Shown here: one piece after another, positions 1-9,956 of the stretch
Layout: each line of letters opens with the position of its first letter
How positions within the stretch are numbered: the stretch's first letter is position 1
DNA from: Pythium myriotylum
Lineage: Eukaryota > Oomycota > Peronosporomycetes > Pythiales > Pythiaceae
Direction: 5' to 3'
Length of the DNA stretch: 64,000 nucleotides
Assembly (NCBI GenBank): GCA_023091665.1
Contig: JALJCQ010000031.1
Span: 434,001 to 498,000 of the forward strand
The notes under the pieces: generated by a model
The model's database searches: none
What the model saw: the letters and a program-made list of their open reading frames with translations, nothing else
What the model was told of the DNA's origin: nothing
Position numbers and translations under genes: made by a program

Positions 1-56
1 CTCTTGTGTTTGCTCTAGCGTGTCTACCGTGGCTAAAAATGCTTGAGTCGTAGGTT

Positions 57-3000
57 TCATTCATCAATTGGCGCCCCTTCCTCTGGAGCTATTTGCATTC
101 TTTTCGACGACAGGATCTTCAGAAACGGCTTCAAATCCGCGACAGTGGGCGAGTTTGTCCGTTTCTGTGAAGAATCTGGTGGAAGGGCTGGGTTTGTCGC
201 CAGAAGAGGTTGGCCCGCCTCAGCTCCTGGCGAGGGCGAGTGCAGAGCTCTTGACATGCTTGAATTGCTAACTCCACTAAAACCGCTCATTCCGTTGAAC
301 TGGCTCGACGATACGAATTGAGACTTCGCCCTGTGTTTTCGTGAAGAGGTACTTGACACGACCAACAATCTTCGAGATTCACTCACAGTGGCTGGATCTT
401 GCTCTTCATCTTCGACTTCTTCTTCCGACACATTCAGCGTCCCCTTTGGCACGAGTAACTCCATAAACTGACGAAAGGCTTCCTCCCATTCGAGTTGGCT
501 ACTTTGTTGAAGCACACGCTGTAACAAGGGTGAGTCTTGCATGTGTCGAAATGTTTGCTTCCCAGCTTGACTAGAACGTGAAATGGTTGGGGTCGGGGAG
601 TTTGATAACATTGGAGCAGTCAGTCGTCGCCGTAGGACTTCGCGACGGTCCTTGTTTATCGCCTCAGCGAAGTATACCTCTGCAGATGTCTTTTGTCGTA
701 CGATATCTCTCGCCATACGATAGAGAACGGAGAAGTACGGGTGGTTTTTGATCGCTTCGAGGAGATGCTCGCAGCGAAGTACAAACAAATCACATGCTCG
801 AACGGTTGTGACTGTCATCAGACTCACCGAATGACCCAGTAAACCTTTCTCACCGAAGTAGTCGCCAGGCCGAAATCGCATTGCGTGGTACAGGGAGGGA
901 TTCGATACGCTCTTTGAGTACAAATATCCACGCACAATGAAGAACACAGCACGACAAACCATACCCTCCACAACCACGTCCTCACCTCTGGGATAGCCTT
1001 CAAAGTAAAGATGTTGGGCCATTGCATGTACGAGGTTCTCTACGGCAATATCACCGTTCACTACCAGTTGGTCATGATCACCATTGCCGATTGAGAGCGG
1101 CGTGGAACTCGTGTTCCGGGTTAAAGGGCGAAAAACCTTGTCCATGAATCTTCCCAGTGGTGTTCGGGCGATAAATGTGACGCCTTCGGTTCGTACTGTC
1201 GGCGGGAGATCATCAAAAACAATCTGGTAGTTGACCCCGGCGTGAGAAGACCACCAAGATGTCAGAAAAGCATTGCATCGGCGCCTCAACTTGGGGTTGA
1301 TTCGTTTCCGTGACAGGAAATGCTCGACGGCAATATGGTTCTTGCGGAACTCGACCTCGTTGTCAATGTAAAGAATGAAGAGGCTTGCAACTTCGCCAAT
1401 CATAAGCGCCATAATGAGTTGTCCTATGAAGCTGATTGCAATTGTGAAGCTTAAGTTAAGAGTCTTCGTCGGAGTAAATGTGCGACCTTTCTTGACGAAT
1501 GCGGTGACTGCAAACATGAAACCACGTAACACTCGGAGAATTAACTGGTCAGAATCTTCGGTCTCGTACAACGACTTGGCCGGAAGCCAAGCCTGCCAAT
1601 CATCCCCAAAACCAACGTGAATTGCCACTGCAACGTATGCGCACGAAGTCCAGTACATCATGAGCAGGTACAACAGCCATAACGTCACAAGACGGTTGAA
1701 CTCATATGTCACACTCCTTCGATTTACCTCAAGACGGTAATGCACGAGGTTAGCAACTTTAAAACATCGATTCAATCGAAGCCATTTCCGCATCGTTGAT
1801 CGCTCCACACCAAGAAACTGGTCAGCAACGAAGAGCTCAAGGGGGAATGCAGCTAGAGCATCCCATAACAGCCGTTCACGCTTGTACCCTTGGAGATGGT
1901 CTTGTTCGTACAACTCCATTGCACCTAAGCTGTCGCGAATCCGGAAATGAAACCAAATGTCCCAACAGAACAAAATTGCGCACAACGACTCCACTGCGCG
2001 AGCGAGAACGGGAAGAGGGCTCCATCTGTCGAGCGAATCGTATGCGAATCTATACGGTGTGATCAGAGCGATGTAAACGGTGCTAAACGTTACAAGCCGC
2101 AGCCAAAATAGGTAAAATGGGCTTTGCACTTCAGCACCGTTCAACAAGAAGTGCGACCATTGCCGTACTCTCCGGGCCAATGGCTTCAACCATTGCTTTA
2201 CGAGCAAGTTAGATTGCATCCACTTCCTTGTCCAGCCAAATCGAATGATTTTCCGCACTCGCCCACCGCGTATGTTGGCTAACACTAAAGCCTCCAAATC
2301 TTCAGCGCGAGAATCAATCAAGTCAAGGCGCGACATAGATCGTTTCACACTTCTTCGTTTTCCAGGACTACCATTTCCTCCAGCTTCCGAGTCTTGGTTC
2401 TCTGCAGCTGTTCGCATCAGTTGCTGTTGTTGCTGCTGGATCTTGACAATGCGAAGGACTTTTTCCTTCCAGTCAGGGAAACGATCAAATACCAACTCAA
2501 GCGATTCACGTGATAGCCTATACAAAATGCAGGAAGTCTTGGCCTTGACGTAAGCATTTCGTGGCGCCTTTGTGAAGAGAGCTGCCTCGCCAAAGTATCC
2601 TCCCGCCGTGATCTGATTGACCTTTATAAGCCCGCTCATCTCATCGATTGTACCAGATCCAGCTACAGACGGCCGTGATCCATCATTCGAATACGCAGTC
2701 GAACCGAAGCCAGCGCCTGGGGGTAGAGGAATGTAAATATCTAGCACTCCAGTAAAGATGAAGAACATCTCCTTCCCTTCTTCACCATATTTGCAGATGT
2801 ACATATCCTTAACGACGAGGATTTGAGTGAATTGTGACACGAGCAAGCGTGTAACAGAATCCTCCATGCCAGCCAAAAATGCGACTTTCACAATCATCGG
2901 CTGGAGTTGGAACATTCGAATATCCACCAACAGCGACGGTGGAAGTACGCGCTCAAGTACATGTTCCTGTGTTATTGTGTGGAATCGCTTGAAAAAGAAA

Positions 3001-6000
3001 TACGTCTTAAACTTCCCTTCAATCCCAGGGGGTAGCTTGAAGTGTGCCAGTAAATGCCGAAGGGAACTTAGTTTCGAAATGAAGTGGCGGTTCTCAGAAT
3101 CTTGGAGCTCGATTACATCGAGAAAGTTACCAACAACGTAGGCGAAGAGGAAAAAGCCCGACGTCATGGTGATCACGCTAAACACACATTGAGAAACAGT
3201 TTTTGGAACTTCCCCAGTGCTTGACGCAGTCATCAACCCGAATGACCAGAACACGGAGCCGAAGTATTGGAGACTTCGACTGGCAAACTCGAGTGACTTA
3301 TACGGGAGCCACCTGAAAGTTCCAAACGAAGGAGCCATTGCTGGATGAATACCGGAGTTGTGGGCAGCAAAGTCAAACCAGACGCATCCAAAGGTGTGCG
3401 ACGCGAGGAAGGTGTAGTAAACGAGGCGTACAAGCCTCAACTCCAGGGTAAGCTTCACGTGTTTCGCGTCAAGTGCTCGAAACTGGCTCGAAGACTTCAA
3501 CAACCTCAGGAGTTTGTTTGCATTAACAATTTCAATCCGCTTCGAAGAACCGAACCAGTTGATTGGAAAGAATGGGATTAGAGCCAGAATGTCGATCATG
3601 AAATATTTGGAACCAAGATAGTGAGCTTTGATCTGTCGAAGGCTCATCACTTTGTTTCCAAACTCGTAGAATCCCAATCGGGCTCGAATCAAACTGTCAA
3701 TTAGGAAGCATACCTCCAACACGATCATTACTGTGTCAGCAGCACTGAATTCTCGGATGTTAGTTCCTTTCGCAGTGTGCACTCCATAGCAAATATGGTA
3801 GATGACCATAGTACATTGAATAGTCACTGCCGCAAAAATCCAGAGCTCCCAACACGTTATGAACAAACCGTCGGGGTCCAAACACTCCTGTCCGGACACA
3901 ATTTTCCACAAGCGAGTCTTCTGGATTCCATCAAAAGCGTTCGCGAGGATCGATGACGTTTTCGTTCGCTTTAAAGGCCCTGGTCGAAATGTCTTCGTCA
4001 CTCCTGAGTCCATCTGGGCGGCTTTGGTGACACGTAGAGCAGCTTGAAGACTTTTTTCTGACTTCTTCAACGCGCCAGACAATTCCGGAAATATTGTCTG
4101 CATTGCTTGCAAGTGCTCACGAGAAATGTAGACGACAATGCAGCCGCTTTCGGCTGTCACTTGTTCAGTGTGTCCACAAGGATCAGCGGCGTCTTTCTCA
4201 CTTAGTTCATGGACATCCAGTGCTGCCGACCCAAAATATCCACCGATAGGGATGCGGCGAGGCGGCTCCTTCTTGCTTTCTGTCCGAATTTGCCCCTCAA
4301 GAAGAAAGTATAATCCGCTCGGAAAGTCGCCTTCACGATAGATGATTTCACCTTGACCATAAAGCACAAACTTCAGATTGTCAAGGAAAACCTCTTCGAC
4401 TTGTGCACGAGCTGTGGCCATGGTCACATGGTGTGCCTGGTCTTTGTCTTCCGTCCAAATCTGAGGAAAGAGCATACCAATTGTTTCCATTGCCGAGGAG
4501 CAGATACTTCGAACGATGTCTCGCTTAATGGTCTCAGGCAATTCATCCAACAGCTCGCCAATGATAGCTCCTCGATGAGATGACCACCAATAGTCGAGAA
4601 ATGAGTTCACACGCTGATGAATTGAAAGCGGGGCGTCTTGGCGCTTTAAGAAGAGCTGGATTTGCGCACGAGTTGCAAAAAACTCCTTCTGCTCGAGTGC
4701 GGACGCGGTGAACCGCTTCTGAACGTTGTCAACCACAATAGCTGTGATGATGAAACCGCTGAGCATGAAGATTAGTGCCAGTCCATACTGCCGATCAGTA
4801 CTTGGCTCGATCGTTTTACCAAGAGCTGCAAGAACGTTCGCGGCGTAGTACAGAGACCGGAAATACTGCCTTTGTTGGATAATATAAACGTCATCGCTTT
4901 CGGCTGAGAGATATTGTCCGCGACTGTCGATAAACATGGTCGAGTTGACTTGACCAAGATATATATCGTCTGAAGGAATCCATGCTTCAGAGCTTGGACT
5001 GAAGCCTTCCCAATATGTGATGCTGAAGTATAAACACGCCACAATGTGGTAGAGCATCACCAAAATGAATCCAAAGAACATGAGGCGCTGCTTGCTGTTG
5101 AGCACGAGATACTCTTCTACTTCGCGGAGGTGACCGAACAGTCGCCAAACACGGAGAAGTTTCGGCACTCTCAGCGCGGCGCGGTCAAGCGACCAAATTT
5201 TCTTCGAACCCAGAAACGTACCAAGAGCCCAGTCATACGGCAGTGAGCAAACAGTATCAGCGACAAAGTATCCGCTTCTCAAATACCGCACAGCACTGCG
5301 AGATGTATCAAAGATCATCTCCGAGTTGATCGAGAACGATAGGTTGAAGTTGACGTAGATATCCAACCAAAGGATGACATCGGCGACGATATTCAGCACT
5401 TGAATGTACCAACGAGGTCGATCGAACAGTGGGAAAGCAAGCTGCAAGGGAACCACGACCCAATTGTAGCACAAATCGAGCTGCAAGATAAGCAACCACA
5501 TCATCCGAGCGCGCGATTCTGCGTTGATGCAGCGTCGGAATAGAAAACGACTCCACCAGTGGCTTTGGGCAGACTTTGGAGCAGCTAGCCGCTGAATTTG
5601 ATCGTAGAATAGCTTCATTGCGTCTGGTGTCATTGACTCGATAGACCCCCTACCGATTCGTAGCAAGCTACTTTTCAATAGCTCTAGTTGCGATTTGCTC
5701 TTGTGCACGAGACTTTCAGGCTTTATCCCGGCTAAGATTTCTCCAGTGAAACTTATGCGCCGCTGCATCGGTGAGCTATCCTCAGGAAGTACCTTGCTTG
5801 ACGGTGCACTCTTCCACGAGAGATGCCTCGAGACGCTTGGCCTTGACCCTCGATTGCTACGCAAAGGGTTCCCGATCCCGGTATTACTATCTTTCGAATT
5901 TGCTTCACCGCTCGGACCTCTGAGGTTGGCATTGCCACTAACAGTTATCGTATCTGCTGGTGAAATGAGTGTCATTCGCGTTGGCGAGCTGGCTCTCTCG

Positions 6001-7772
6001 ACGTTTGCTGAGAAAGAAGTCGCTCGATGTTTTTTTTCTTCGTTGTTCGGTGTCACTTGGTTGGCTGCGAGGTTGTGTTTCTGGACTTTCTTTTCAGTTC
6101 TCACACGCTTCAGTCGAACAGCTTGGAGCAAGGACGCTCTGGTGCTTGTGCGACGTGATTCTGTGTCAACTTTTGACGAGGATCCGGTAACACTTGGATC
6201 AACATTACCTGTTGGTGTCGCTGCTGCTGACTGCGCAGACTTGAGCATTTGCGCGACCGTGGCACGGATCAAAGCAGCGAAGCGAGGATATCCGGCTGTC
6301 AATTTGTCAGCATCTACGCGAGAGAGTCTGTACAGAGTGCAGTATGTAGCTGAGACCATTGTCGCCGATCTTGGAACATTCGCAAACACTGCGACCTCCC
6401 CAAAAAAACTTCCCTTCCTGAGCTCACGGACTTTCTTACCGTTTACAAGCGTGTTAAGAACCCCTGAGTGGATGACATACATCGCATCACCATGCTCTCC
6501 GGTGCGGAATAGTACAAATTGCGCCGGGTATGATACCATTTCAAGCAAGCTAGTCACTGCTTTGATGAACTGCGCACTGCAACCTTGAAAAACCGGTATA
6601 CTGGCCACAGTTTCTTGAAGCAACTCGATCTGGATGTCAACAGAGATAGAGGGGCAGAGCAGCTTGGCGGCCTCACGATCATTTGACTCGGCTTGAGCAT
6701 AATACCGCTTCAAATAGCCCACAGCTTGCTTCTGAAGTCGTTCTGGGACACGATGGAATGCAAGTAGATGTTTAAACTGATTCACTCTTGCGTCGGCGGT
6801 CTCAGCTTCGCCTCCTTCACACTTGGACAGCATGAAGAAGGTCGCACAAAGGTATGTGAACAAGGAGAAGCCGCATAGCGCGACCACAATGTTAAAGATG
6901 AACTCGGCCACCGTGTGCGGTAGCTCGCCCTCAAAAAGGCCGGTGAGAAGTCCGAATGCCCAGAAGAGAGACATGAGATATTTTCGCTGCGTGGAATGTT
7001 CCTCGGTCGGAGCTTTCGGGAGCCAATGGTCAATGTGATGGTCATCGTATCCGAACGTGAAGCGCCCACAGGCTACAATGTGAGACACGAATAGTGTCGT
7101 CAAGATCACTTTACTGAGCTTGAGCACCACGAAGTAGCGCGCGTAAATATCGTCGAGATTCGAGATGAGCCGTGGTAATCGCCACAGGCGCAGCAGTTTG
7201 TGGAGCTCGAGCGACGCGCGGTAGCCACCGCTCACTGCGCGTGCCGGAACAACCAGCGCGAGCGGCGGCAGTGCCGCGACGTCCAACACGAACGCCCATG
7301 ACTTGAGGTACTTGAGCCTCGACTTGCGCGTGTCGCGCAGTACATTGCCGTCCTCGTAGTAGCCTGTATTGAGCTGCACGTAGATATCGAGACAAAAAAC
7401 GAGCTCGCACGCATAGAGCGCCACGAGCTTTTGTCGCGAGCTCCACGGGAGCGACGTGAGCGGCGAGGCTCCAAGCCGCCGTCGATGGCCCGCTGGCGCG
7501 GTACTCTCAAACGCGAGCATGTACGGCAGCACGAAGAGCTCGTAGAGGATGCAGAGCAGCACGAGCTGGTGCCACGTCTGGATGAGCCGCGAGGCCGGGT
7601 CGAAGGCGTTGCGGATCTCGGAGAAGAGCAGCTCGGCCGAGCCCGAGCGCGGGCGCTGGCGGAAAGTCTCGCGGAAGCTCGCGACCGAGCCGACGAGGCC
7701 CGCGCTGTCGCGGCGCGCGGAGACGCGTCGCCACGGGAGCAGCGTCTTCAGACGCGTCAGGGGCGCGGCCAT
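57..7772 (-). CDS. Four-module cyclic-nucleotide-gated-type cation channel, single chain
   Basis: An uninterrupted 2571-residue frame encodes four consecutive channel modules, each with about six membrane segments, a pore loop and a C-terminal cyclic-nucleotide-binding-type (CNBD) domain. Pore loops lie near residues 274, 980, 1510 and 2090; CNBD phosphate-binding cassettes near 463, 1187, 1730 and 2308. No pore has a GYG filter; modules 1 and 3 have a CNG-like GE.P pore (FEGELPHT, STGEVPKT). Cassettes 1 and 3 keep the key Glu and Arg (FGEVAVFANVPRSA, FGEAALFTKAPRNA); 2 and 4 do not. Linkers are Ser/Thr/basic rich. Family knowledge: CNG/HCN/KCNH channels are normally tetramers of single-module chains, so this is probably a pseudotetramer in a membrane. 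It is divergent from the V-ATPase accessory gene. The start is the first Met of the frame, just before the first conserved region. Ion selectivity and ligand are unknown. Confidence 0.93.
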   Translation of the reverse strand: MAAPLTRLKTLLPWRRVSARRDSAGLVGSVASFRETFRQRPRSGSAELLFSEIRNAFDPASRLIQTWHQLVLLCILYELFVLPYMLAFESTAPAGHRRRLGASPLTSLPWSSRQKLVALYACELVFCLDIYVQLNTGYYEDGNVLRDTRKSRLKYLKSWAFVLDVAALPPLALVVPARAVSGGYRASLELHKLLRLWRLPRLISNLDDIYARYFVVLKLSKVILTTLFVSHIVACGRFTFGYDDHHIDHWLPKAPTEEHSTQRKYLMSLFWAFGLLTGLFEGELPHTVAEFIFNIVVALCGFSLFTYLCATFFMLSKCEGGEAETADARVNQFKHLLAFHRVPERLQKQAVGYLKRYYAQAESNDREAAKLLCPSISVDIQIELLQETVASIPVFQGCSAQFIKAVTSLLEMVSYPAQFVLFRTGEHGDAMYVIHSGVLNTLVNGKKVRELRKGSFFGEVAVFANVPRSATMVSATYCTLYRLSRVDADKLTAGYPRFAALIRATVAQMLKSAQSAAATPTGNVDPSVTGSSSKVDTESRRTSTRASLLQAVRLKRVRTEKKVQKHNLAANQVTPNNEEKKHRATSFSANVERASSPTRMTLISPADTITVSGNANLRGPSGEANSKDSNTGIGNPLRSNRGSRPSVSRHLSWKSAPSSKVLPEDSSPMQRRISFTGEILAGIKPESLVHKSKSQLELLKSSLLRIGRGSIESMTPDAMKLFYDQIQRLAAPKSAQSHWWSRFLFRRCINAESRARMMWLLILQLDLCYNWVVVPLQLAFPLFDRPRWYIQVLNIVADVILWLDIYVNFNLSFSINSEMIFDTSRSAVRYLRSGYFVADTVCSLPYDWALGTFLGSKKIWSLDRAALRVPKLLRVWRLFGHLREVEEYLVLNSKQRLMFFGFILVMLYHIVACLYFSITYWEGFSPSSEAWIPSDDIYLGQVNSTMFIDSRGQYLSAESDDVYIIQQRQYFRSLYYAANVLAALGKTIEPSTDRQYGLALIFMLSGFIITAIVVDNVQKRFTASALEQKEFFATRAQIQLFLKRQDAPLSIHQRVNSFLDYWWSSHRGAIIGELLDELPETIKRDIVRSICSSAMETIGMLFPQIWTEDKDQAHHVTMATARAQVEEVFLDNLKFVLYGQGEIIYREGDFPSGLYFLLEGQIRTESKKEPPRRIPIGGYFGSAALDVHELSEKDAADPCGHTEQVTAESGCIVVYISREHLQAMQTIFPELSGALKKSEKSLQAALRVTKAAQMDSGVTKTFRPGPLKRTKTSSILANAFDGIQKTRLWKIVSGQECLDPDGLFITCWELWIFAAVTIQCTMVIYHICYGVHTAKGTNIREFSAADTVMIVLEVCFLIDSLIRARLGFYEFGNKVMSLRQIKAHYLGSKYFMIDILALIPFFPINWFGSSKRIEIVNANKLLRLLKSSSQFRALDAKHVKLTLELRLVRLVYYTFLASHTFGCVWFDFAAHNSGIHPAMAPSFGTFRWLPYKSLEFASRSLQYFGSVFWSFGLMTASSTGEVPKTVSQCVFSVITMTSGFFLFAYVVGNFLDVIELQDSENRHFISKLSSLRHLLAHFKLPPGIEGKFKTYFFFKRFHTITQEHVLERVLPPSLLVDIRMFQLQPMIVKVAFLAGMEDSVTRLLVSQFTQILVVKDMYICKYGEEGKEMFFIFTGVLDIYIPLPPGAGFGSTAYSNDGSRPSVAGSGTIDEMSGLIKVNQITAGGYFGEAALFTKAPRNAYVKAKTSCILYRLSRESLELVFDRFPDWKEKVLRIVKIQQQQQQLMRTAAENQDSEAGGNGSPGKRRSVKRSMSRLDLIDSRAEDLEALVLANIRGGRVRKIIRFGWTRKWMQSNLLVKQWLKPLARRVRQWSHFLLNGAEVQSPFYLFWLRLVTFSTVYIALITPYRFAYDSLDRWSPLPVLARAVESLCAILFCWDIWFHFRIRDSLGAMELYEQDHLQGYKRERLLWDALAAFPLELFVADQFLGVERSTMRKWLRLNRCFKVANLVHYRLEVNRRSVTYEFNRLVTLWLLYLLMMYWTSCAYVAVAIHVGFGDDWQAWLPAKSLYETEDSDQLILRVLRGFMFAVTAFVKKGRTFTPTKTLNLSFTIAISFIGQLIMALMIGEVASLFILYIDNEVEFRKNHIAVEHFLSRKRINPKLRRRCNAFLTSWWSSHAGVNYQIVFDDLPPTVRTEGVTFIARTPLGRFMDKVFRPLTRNTSSTPLSIGNGDHDQLVVNGDIAVENLVHAMAQHLYFEGYPRGEDVVVEGMVCRAVFFIVRGYLYSKSVSNPSLYHAMRFRPGDYFGEKGLLGHSVSLMTVTTVRACDLFVLRCEHLLEAIKNHPYFSVLYRMARDIVRQKTSAEVYFAEAINKDRREVLRRRLTAPMLSNSPTPTISRSSQAGKQTFRHMQDSPLLQRVLQQSSQLEWEEAFRQFMELLVPKGTLNVSEEEVEDEEQDPATVSESRRLLVVSSTSSRKHRAKSQFVSSSQFNGMSGFSGVSNSSMSRALHSPSPGAEAGQPLLATNPALPPDSSQKRTNSPTVADLKPFLKILSSKRMQIAPEEGAPIDE

Positions 7773-7928
7773 GGCCTACGTCATAGCGCGCGCGCCGTTG
7801 AAGTTGCCGTGCTTTCGTGTGCATTTATAGCGACAGGGAGGCAGGCGTTTTGCATTGGGGTAGTAATATCCTCTCCTGAAACGCCCCGCCCCATTGTATT
7901 AGTATTATTCGGGGAAACCCGAACGACC

Positions 7929-7945
7929 ATCATTCTCTGCAATTC
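7929..7945 (+). promoter_or_regulatory. Oomycete initiator plus flanking promoter element
   Basis: TCATTCTCTGCAATTC fits the oomycete core promoter (initiator YTCATTYY followed by CAWTT). It sits about 100 bp upstream of the V-ATPase accessory gene start and points towards it. Confidence 0.6.
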
Positions 7946-7962
7946 AAGGTTGAATTGAGGTC

Positions 7963-7984
7963 GAAACCGGTATACACCGGTTTC
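7963..7984. promoter_or_regulatory. Perfect 9-bp inverted repeat in the divergent promoter
   Basis: GAAACCGGT and ACCGGTTTC are separated by 4 bp, near the middle of the 273-bp space between the channel and the V-ATPase accessory gene. The shape suits a dimeric transcription factor serving both genes; this is inference. Confidence 0.4.
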
Positions 7985-8045
7985 AAGCCAATCCGCAGAG
8001 AAACGGAAAGACTGTGCAAGACTCCCCCAAGGCTCGAAGACGAGG

Positions 8046-9102
8046 ATGCGTGTGGGCGAGACGGCGGCGCTGCTGGCCGCGCTGGCGCTCGGCGCCTCCG
8101 CAGCGGACGCGGCGCAGACGCTTCTTCCGCATGTGCCGCTCGTGCTCTGGTCGCAGCGCGCGTACGTGGCGCGCGAGAGACGGGACTCGCCCGTGTTTTG
8201 GGGAGCATTTTGGGAATAATCTGACACAGATGGGTCGATGTAGGACGTTCGCCAAGCCGCAGACGTACGTGAACGCCGTGATCGATTCCAAGCAGACGGC
8301 GTTCGTGCTGCACAACGCGCTCGCGCACGACACGGCCAAGGACAATTACGTACGTGCGGGTCGTGTAGGTTTGGTTGGTACTTGGCTGATGTGGAGTTTG
8401 TAGAATGTGCTCAACCACGACGGCGCGGTGGAGACGGCCGAGGCGCTGTGCGTGTTCGTGCACAAGGATCTCCAGTCGGCGCAGCTCGCCGAGTTTGGCG
8501 CCGACTCATTCGTGCAGTCGGCCGTCAAGACCTCGACGTCCTCGGTCGTGATCGCCCACACGACGCGTTCGCAGTCGCTGACACAGGAACTCACCGAGGT
8601 CGCTCACCCGACCATCTCGATCGACAAGGTGGACGAGTGGATCCAGTCCGCGGAAGGTCAGAAGTTGCTCAGCAACGGCAAGGCCGACTTGCTGCTCGTG
8701 GAAGTGAGCGGCTCCAAGATGGAAGACGTCGACGCCCAGATCAAGCGAGCTGCGAACGCGTTGTCGACGGCTGCGAAGGGCTCCGTGGATTTCGCACTGA
8801 CGGGAGATGAAGCCAAGCCAGTGACGGCCAAGAGCCCGTTCGGTCGTCGTCGGCTCGCCACCGGCAAGGCTGTGACAGTCGAGAACATCATTTGCGACGC
8901 TGGTTACCACATCGGTCTCTCCTCGACGGGCAAGGCCTTCTGCTTCTCGCACTACGTGCGCATGACGCCGCAGATCCTGACGGCGCTGATCTTCGGGTTC
9001 TTCTTCCTCTTCCTCGCATACGTCGGACTGAGTGTGCTCCATGCCATCCAGACCCCGCAGCGCTACCCGGCCCACGGACCTCCAAAGGGCAAGGAGTTCT
9101 AG
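8046..9102 (+). CDS. V-type ATPase accessory subunit S1-like membrane protein
   Basis: Three exons give 306 residues: 8046-8161, 8244-8349 and 8404-9102, with GTACGT donors and TAG acceptors that keep frame. The product starts with a clear signal peptide (MRVGETAALLAALALGASA), followed by VPLVLWSQRA, the typical N-terminal opening of ATP6AP1/VOA1/BIG1 proteins. One membrane segment near the C-terminus (LTALIFGFFFLFLAYVGLSVL) precedes a short cytosolic tail with RYPAHGPPKGKEF, resembling the RF..PKG tail of ATP6AP1. The luminal part has a paired-cysteine segment (NIICDAGYH...FCFSHY). The family assists V-ATPase V0 assembly in the ER and secretory pathway. The ATG is chosen for the signal peptide; an initiator element lies 100 bp upstream. 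Family assignment rests on topology and short motifs. Confidence 0.72.
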
Positions 9103-9256
9103 GACAGCACGTAGGATCAAGCTCGCGAACGTTCTCGACGCAATCCGAGACCGACGAACACGCCACACATTGCATATACACCTCACTCCCTCTGGACTCA
9201 TCCCCCACAAATTGCAACTTCTATTTTGACAGCAATTGTTTTCTTCCTCCCCACGT

Positions 9257-9712
9257 CTATGGCGCGCCGCCAAGCACGCGGATGTTGAGCGAGCAGCCGT
9301 TGCACGGTACGATGTCGACGCCTTCGCGGAGCTCATCCTCGCTGATCTCGTAGACGTCCCCGCAGCGGCACTGGTGCGAGAAGAGAACCTCGTCTTCGCT
9401 CTCGCGGCGCGTCATCTCGGCGACCGGCACTTCCTCGGCTATCCGCACATCTTCATAGTCGCGCTGCCGTAGCACGGCGTCGTGCGCGAGCTGGCGGTCG
9501 TAGGCGGCGCGCAGCGTCGGGTCGCGCAGCACTTCGTAGGCCTGCTGCACGCGCTGGAATCTCTCGTCGCTCGCGGCCGCGTCGTCGTCCGCGGCGCCGA
9601 GCTGCTTGTCCGGATGGAGCTGCAGCGCGAGCCGGTGGTACGCGCGGCGGATCTCGTCGGCCGAGCAGTCGGCGGCCACTTGGAGCGCGTCGTAGAGCTC
9701 GCCGCCAGCCAT
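9257..9712 (-). CDS. DPH4: Dph4/DNAJC24-type J-domain protein of diphthamide synthesis
   Basis: This 151-residue protein has an N-terminal J domain (about residues 4-75, with HPD in LHPDKQ) followed by a DPH-type zinc finger with ligands CRCGD and, near the C-terminus, CNGC (a C-x-C...C-x2-C arrangement). That J plus CSL zinc-finger order and this length are diagnostic of Dph4 (DNAJC24), which supports the radical Dph1-Dph2 step in making diphthamide on elongation factor 2 by handling iron or electrons with Dph3. The gene is intronless and convergent with the V-ATPase accessory gene (154 bp between stops). An initiator-like GAGTCATTGGGGCA lies about 20 bp upstream of the ATG. Confidence 0.93.
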   Translation of the reverse strand: MAGGELYDALQVAADCSADEIRRAYHRLALQLHPDKQLGAADDDAAASDERFQRVQQAYEVLRDPTLRAAYDRQLAHDAVLRQRDYEDVRIAEEVPVAEMTRRESEDEVLFSHQCRCGDVYEISEDELREGVDIVPCNGCSLNIRVLGGAP

Positions 9713-9956
9713 ACCTGATCACGCGCGGTGCCCCAATGACTCAACACGCCGCCCAAGCCGTCCATTTCCTGTAAGTCTCACCACGGTTACACGTCTATTC
9801 CTCGATATAATATCAAGGTTACAGTCTATATTTTGCTATTAATACAACTCCATGGATAGAAATGCAAGGAATTCCCGGGGAAACCTTGAAGTCGTTGGTG
9901 TGTGGGCATGATGCCATATCCGGATTCTTCTTCTTCCTCGGGCTTCTCGCGCGACG

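Noticed and set aside
5695..6588. 297-codon plus-strand frame opposite the four-module channel
   Set aside because: It lies fully antisense to well-conserved linker and CNBD coding sequence, and its translation has no domain or initiator.
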